Of a stretch of DNA of 53,854 bases, positions 50,606 through 53,854 are shown in pieces. Source of the DNA: Bacteroidales bacterium UBA3297 (GTDB lineage Bacteria > Bacteroidota > Bacteroidia > Bacteroidales > Paludibacteraceae); NCBI GenBank assembly GCA_002362105.1, contig DETD01000025.1, forward strand, positions 1 through 53,854, in the 5' to 3' direction. The notes beneath the pieces were generated by a model, which was not told the DNA's origin, made no database searches, and saw only the letters and a program-made list of their open reading frames with translations. Positions within the stretch are counted from its first letter, which is position 1. The number at the start of each line of letters is the position of its first letter. A program made the position numbers and the translations under genes.

Positions 50606-51571
50606 CTATTTATACATAAAATACGACTGACTTTTACATGGAGACATTCCTTCTACATCAAATTTAAAACGTGACACTCTCAAATAAAAGGTAGACTCTT
50701 TATAATTTACTGATTGAAGAATTGCAGAATACTCTGCGTCAGCTATATAATGAGTTCTCAGCGGGAGACCAGCTTCACTTCTTAGCTTATTCTCTATATG
50801 AGTTGCATATTTCTCGGATTCTACGATTTTTTCAGAAATACTTCCCCATCCAAAAGTGAACCATTCTTTATTGCATACATTTTTACCTCTTTTATCATAA
50901 TCAATTTTATGGGCTAATTCGTATCCTAAAATAACCCACGTTGGAGAATTACTACCATCTGTTCCAGACGTAGTTGGAATTATATCACCTCCTTTTTCAT
51001 TAAATAAAACGTGATGAGGTTCTTCCTTTACACAGCCAGACCTGTTTTGGCTTTGAATAATTCTAACTTCATTTTTTGCATCAGAGAAGTACTCTATCAT
51101 CTGTTGACCTGTGGTAGTCTCTCCTAGCTTTCTATAGTCATTCCTAACGCTATATAAAAAAGACCCTTGCGGCGGGGTATATTCATCTTTACTAATATTC
51201 CCAACCGATAATTCCTTATAAAATTTATCATGCTCATAGTCATACATAATCCAACCTCCTTCCTCCGAAGAATCCCAAATAAATGAACTTCTCCCATCCG
51301 GGTCTACCAACTTCACAGGGTTCCCCGCACAATAGTTATACGGGCTCATGCCCGGATACTTGCCTTGCAACGGGTCAGTGCTTAACCATAAAGCAATAGA
51401 AGGATTTAAGTAGCGTGCCCCATAATAATACAGCCCTGTCTCCTCGTCCAACTCTTTGGCGTTGAACAGGTAGGGCGAAGCCCAACTGCCGTTGCGCTCT
51501 TCCACGAACACCTCGCCGTACGGAATATACACCACATTCTGGGTAATGTGGCCGTCTTCGTTGGTGACCAT
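50606..51571 (-). CDS. RHS C-terminal cassette with degenerate M91/zincin-type toxin domain
   Basis: Residues 1-93 are the end of an RHS core (TQNVVYIPYGEVFVEERNGSW, ELDEETGLYYYGARYLNP, LVDPDGR), the place where a variable toxin tip normally starts. The tip (94-321) resembles M91/NleD-like zincin toxins found on RHS proteins: ILGYELAHKIDYD at 214-226, then KYATHIENKLRSEAGLPLRTHY with conserved tail features. In active members the motif reads HELxH; here the first His is Tyr217 (YELAH, Glu218 and His221 kept). The core is truncated at the DHLGS segment, so this is an orphan cassette, with a candidate immunity gene seven bases downstream. Confidence 0.75.
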   Translation of the reverse strand: MVTNEDGHITQNVVYIPYGEVFVEERNGSWASPYLFNAKELDEETGLYYYGARYLNPSIALWLSTDPLQGKYPGMSPYNYCAGNPVKLVDPDGRSSFIWDSSEEGGWIMYDYEHDKFYKELSVGNISKDEYTPPQGSFLYSVRNDYRKLGETTTGQQMIEYFSDAKNEVRIIQSQNRSGCVKEEPHHVLFNEKGGDIIPTTSGTDGSNSPTWVILGYELAHKIDYDKRGKNVCNKEWFTFGWGSISEKIVESEKYATHIENKLRSEAGLPLRTHYIADAEYSAILQSVNYKESTFYLRVSRFKFDVEGMSPCKSQSYFMYK

Positions 51572-51594
51572 GGCAGTACTGCCAAGGTGGTCGG
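51297..51594 (-). repeat. 298-bp RHS core repeat, copy 1
   Basis: It encodes the last part of the RHS core before the toxin tip and aligns without gaps to 52871-53168, with substitutions mostly at third codon positions. It ends abruptly at 51594, where homology to copy 2 stops. Confidence 0.9.
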
Positions 51595-51647
51595 TAGATA
51601 TGTCGCTTTGCTTTTATTACTTTATGATGAAACTGAATACTATCAAT

Positions 51648-52163
51648 TTATCGATCTATGATTTCAAAGTTGCATTTATCTGTATTTGGGTGAAGAATAC
51701 ATTCTGCTCCTTTGCAGACATCAGAATAATGAACAAAATAAGAATATATAAATCGTTTTCTATGTTTTTTTCTAGAAAAGTATTTTACTGGAAAAAACAA
51801 TTCAACTAATAGTGAATCTTGATTAATTAAATCGAGATTTATAAAGACTGGTAACAACACCTTTTGTTTATTGTTTATAGCATATGGAATAGTAATTTCT
51901 AACGTATCAGCCGTTAAATTGTTGTTGATATTAAATATTTTTGATTCGACATTTTTAATAGAGCTGTTAATGATGTATTCGTTAGTTCTACCTTTATTTT
52001 TATATGATAAAGACCATATGGTATCAAAGGAACATCCATTTACTTCTATATTAATAAGACGAAGTTTGTTGACCAAATTACATTCTATATTTGAATCGTT
52101 ATTTTGTGCAGAGAGTTTTGTGAAACTTATGCCAAATATTACAATTAAAACAATGATTTTCAT
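51648..52163 (-). CDS. Candidate immunity protein of the upstream RHS/JAB cassette
   Basis: A 171-residue exported protein (signal peptide ending KLSAQ), low in G and C, with beta-rich sequence such as LEITIPYAINNKQKVLLPVFINLDL and two late cysteines. No family recognised. Its ATG overlaps the end of the JAB-domain frame by four bases, a strong sign of coupling to the toxin. As with the downstream gene, the role is inferred from position. Confidence 0.6.
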   Translation of the reverse strand: MKIIVLIVIFGISFTKLSAQNNDSNIECNLVNKLRLINIEVNGCSFDTIWSLSYKNKGRTNEYIINSSIKNVESKIFNINNNLTADTLEITIPYAINNKQKVLLPVFINLDLINQDSLLVELFFPVKYFSRKKHRKRFIYSYFVHYSDVCKGAECILHPNTDKCNFEIIDR

Positions 52164-52447
52164 TTTAATATCTTATTAAAAGCCTTCTTGTCTAATGATA
52201 TGCAATTCGAGAAGTCACTATTAAAAATGCAATAACCAGCAATTCTATTATCTATAACTCCGTTAAAATAGACATGTTTGTTTTCCTCGTAATAATTCAT
52301 TGTTACTTGTTGTTCTTTAGGGTATTTCGGATTTGTGAATTTTCCTACTATTATATTATATTTATAACCAGAAAGGTATTCTTTATCTAAAGATGAAGGT
52401 TCGTTCGCAAAATATGCATCTCTTGGATACTGTTTGTCAAAAAACAC
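52160..52447 (-). pseudogene. Second half of the JAB/JAMM toxin domain (separated by a frameshift)
   Basis: A 95-codon frame starting at a GTG. It has ANEPSSLDKEYL, which supplies the S-x-x-D of a JAMM motif, and KYNIIVGKF, the strand that follows in RHS-linked JAB peptidases. The HSHP half of the motif lies in the neighbouring frame (52387-53274). One added or lost base between about 52450 and 52490 separates them. It overlaps the following immunity candidate by four bases. Confidence 0.7.
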
Positions 52448-53274
52448 TTCATCTCCTCTTCTAATCCGTATAATACAATAGAGGGATGTGAATGTATGGA
52501 AGCTTCAACTTCTTCTTTTTTCCAGGGATTTTCTGGTAAAGGTGCAGTAACAAGTTTCTGACCAAAAACGGCAGGTTCGCCTGGTTGCCCAACGATAACA
52601 GATCCATTGTTATGAACTAATGAAACTTCTTCTTTCGAACCTTTGTTATTTTTGGATTCAGTTCTTTCCATAACGGATTTTGCTTCTTTAAGAGTTGCGT
52701 CACTGGGCAATTGAAATGGTGTTTCCGAAAAGGACGATAACTCTGTATATTGCTTTTTCCGACCTTTTAACATTTCCAGATCAGAACTATTAGTAACAAT
52801 ATATTTTTCTTCTCCATTCGCAGAACTTCCTATCCTGTCTCCATCAGTATTGTAATATATAGCTCTTCCATCTGGGTCAACCAACTTCACCGGATTCCCC
52901 GCGCAATAGTTATACGGGCTCATGCCCGGATACTTGCCTTGCAACGGGTCAGTGCTTAACCACAAAGCAATAGAAGGATTTAAATACCTCGCCCCATAAT
53001 AATACAACCCCGTCTCCTCATCCAACTCTTTGGCGTTAAACAGGTAGGACGAAGCCCAACTGCCATTGCGCTCTTCCACAAACACCTCGCCGTAAGGGAT
53101 ATATACCACATTCTGGGTAATGCGGCCGCCAAGGTCGGTTACCATGGCGGTACTGCCGAGGTGGTCGGGATGGTAGAAGTAGAGGGCTGGCGCAGTGTCT
53201 GTTGCGGACTGGGGGCCCAAATTTTCGACTAGTTGGAGATCACCGCCGTCGCAGCAGAACGACTGGTTGTTCAC
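52387..53274 (-). pseudogene. RHS core tail with first half of a JAB/JAMM peptidase toxin (disrupted)
   Basis: Residues 1-140 are RHS core (LYFYHPDHLGSTAMV, YIPYGEVFVEE, GLYYYGARYLNPSIALWLSTDPLQ, LVDPDGR). The tip then has a linker and EASIHSHPS, the H-x-H-P of a JAMM metalloprotease. The frame ends soon afterwards out of step with its other half at 52160-52447. The apparent start is a GTG just after an in-frame TAG, and the same frame continues upstream to 53523. JAB toxins on RHS proteins act as peptidases, often on ubiquitin-like or host substrates. As it stands the gene cannot give a complete toxin. Confidence 0.75.
52871..53168 (-). repeat. 298-bp RHS core repeat, copy 2
   Basis: The partner of the repeat at 51297-51594, about 1.57 kb away in the same orientation, same length. 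Here RHS homology continues upstream past the point where copy 1 stops. Confidence 0.9.
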
Positions 53275-53298
53275 GTAGTCGTTGAAGCAAGCTGGTTG

Positions 53299-53523
53299 CT
53301 AAAGGTCCAGTTTCTTGCGGATGATGTATGTTTCCTCGTCGTAGGCCATTGCGGGCGTGAACGACGCACTGCTTCCTCCCGTCCCGAACGTGCCGGCTGC
53401 GCCTGTCAGGCGGTCCCAGTCGTTGTAGCGGTAGTTATGGGTCACAGTGCCGCCGACGGACTTGCCAGTGCCATCTTTCGGCTTGACCTTTGCTGTGTTT
53501 GACAGAGAGAGAGTATTTCCCAC
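53299..53523 (-). pseudogene. RHS repeat fragment upstream of an in-frame stop
   Basis: A 74-codon frame starting at a GTG, with RHS repeat features (THNYRYNDWDRLTGAAGTFGTGG, FTPAMAYDEE). It ends in a TAG at 53299-53301, and the very same frame continues as the RHS core at 53274. The upstream RHS body is missing beyond 53523, so this is the 5' edge of a truncated locus. Confidence 0.7.
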
Positions 53524-53639
53524 TTTTTGTAAAGGTAAGTATTTTTCTGTTACAATAGGACTAAACGCAAAATGTTATGTAACTAATATTCTTATATTGT
53601 GTGAAGTTTTTTATTTTTTGAAGTGTTTCGAATAATGGT

Positions 53640-53647
53640 TAACTTTG
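53640..53647 (+). promoter_or_regulatory. TAACTTTG -7 box before the Rpn-like gene
   Basis: An exact TAnnTTTG match 18 bases before the ATG at 53665; it argues against the upstream ATG at 53635, which it overlaps. Confidence 0.5.
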
Positions 53648-53664
53648 TGAAAACGAATTGGCTT

Positions 53665-53854
53665 ATGGGCAAGTATCTAGATCCGAAATACGACCTGACT
53701 TTCAAGGCGGTGTTCGCAGAACATCCCGACCTTATTATCAGTTTCCTGAATGCGCTGCTGCCGTTCAAGGAAGGGGCGAAAGTGGTTGATATCGAATATC
53801 TGCCACCGGAGTTGGTTCCCGACAGCCCATTGAAAAAGTACTCCATAGTCGACG
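53665..53854 (+). CDS. Rpn family / PD-(D/E)XK nuclease transposase-like protein (partial, runs off the window)
   Basis: Sixty-three codons are readable from the ATG at 53665 and the frame is open at the window end. The start GKYLDPKYDLTFKAVFAEHPD and LIISFLNALLPF, then DIEYLPPELVPDSPLKK, match the N-terminus of Rpn-family proteins (PDDEXK_2), which have a nuclease fold and promote RecA-independent recombination. These genes are common in Bacteroidota and often sit in variable regions. Confidence 0.85.
   Translation, partial: MGKYLDPKYDLTFKAVFAEHPDLIISFLNALLPFKEGAKVVDIEYLPPELVPDSPLKKYSIVD

Noticed and set aside
53592..53846. 84-codon minus-strand frame at the right edge
   Set aside because: It is the antisense shadow of the Rpn-like gene, whose N-terminus is clear on the plus strand.

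Overview
The window looks like chromosomal DNA of a member of the Bacteroidales (phylum Bacteroidota); I cannot fix the genus. Reasons: promoter-like TAnnTTTG boxes (the -7 element of the Bacteroides primary sigma factor) precede many genes, there are no clear Shine-Dalgarno sequences, and many families are typical of the phylum (Rpb6-type omega, DUF4835, DUF4421, DUF4369/TlpA-like lipoproteins, C10 proteases, NuoCD fusion with an 11-subunit complex I lacking NuoEFG). No rRNA, tRNA, CRISPR array or insertion sequence was seen.

Layout. 1-5.6 kb: the 5' end of a secreted protein (minus), purB, an MsbA-like ABC exporter, then a small membrane-protein cluster (two CD225/dispanin proteins, an unknown 86-residue protein and a DUF2752 protein). 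5.6-6.26 kb: a gene-free leader with a 10-bp inverted repeat and a terminator-like hairpin. 6.26-16.5 kb: the complete nuoA-B-CD-H-I-J-K-L-M-N operon closed by a strong terminator. 16.6-21.3 kb: a flippase-like LPG-synthase-type membrane protein, a DUF456 protein, and an MBOAT acyltransferase with an SGNH-like partner, which together suggest O-acylation of an exported glycan. 21.3-26.7 kb (minus): a DUF1566 secreted protein and a 1,423-residue fused acyl-CoA dehydratase activase. 26.9-28.8 kb: an AmpG-like transporter and a small acidic protein.

28.8-37.4 kb (minus): two lipoproteins (one a thioredoxin-fold protein without its redox cysteines), a DUF4377 protein, a DUF4421 protein and the conserved housekeeping group bamD-rpoZ-coaBC-DUF4835-recN. 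37.5-45.1 kb: an MFS transporter, then a secreted/accessory block bounded by two paralogous C10 (streptopain-like) lipoprotein proteases; between them lie a Tyr/Asp/His-rich lipoprotein, a small secreted protein, a 19-cysteine secreted protein and a stand-alone polyvalent-protein-type kinase whose 5' end is readable in two frames. 45.4-49.6 kb: a 33-bp tandem repeat array in front of a DUF4143 AAA ATPase, an ABC-F ATPase, and a lipoprotein.

49.6-53.6 kb (minus) is the most unusual part: two successive RHS C-terminal cassettes, each with an RHS core tail, a distinct toxin domain and an AT-rich candidate immunity gene. The upstream toxin is a JAB/JAMM-type peptidase broken by an in-frame stop and a frameshift; the downstream toxin resembles an M91 zincin whose HExxH motif reads YELAH. 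The core tails form a 298-bp direct repeat, and the array abuts the C-terminal remnant of a GNAT acetyltransferase. The window ends inside an Rpn/PD-(D/E)XK transposase-like gene on the plus strand.
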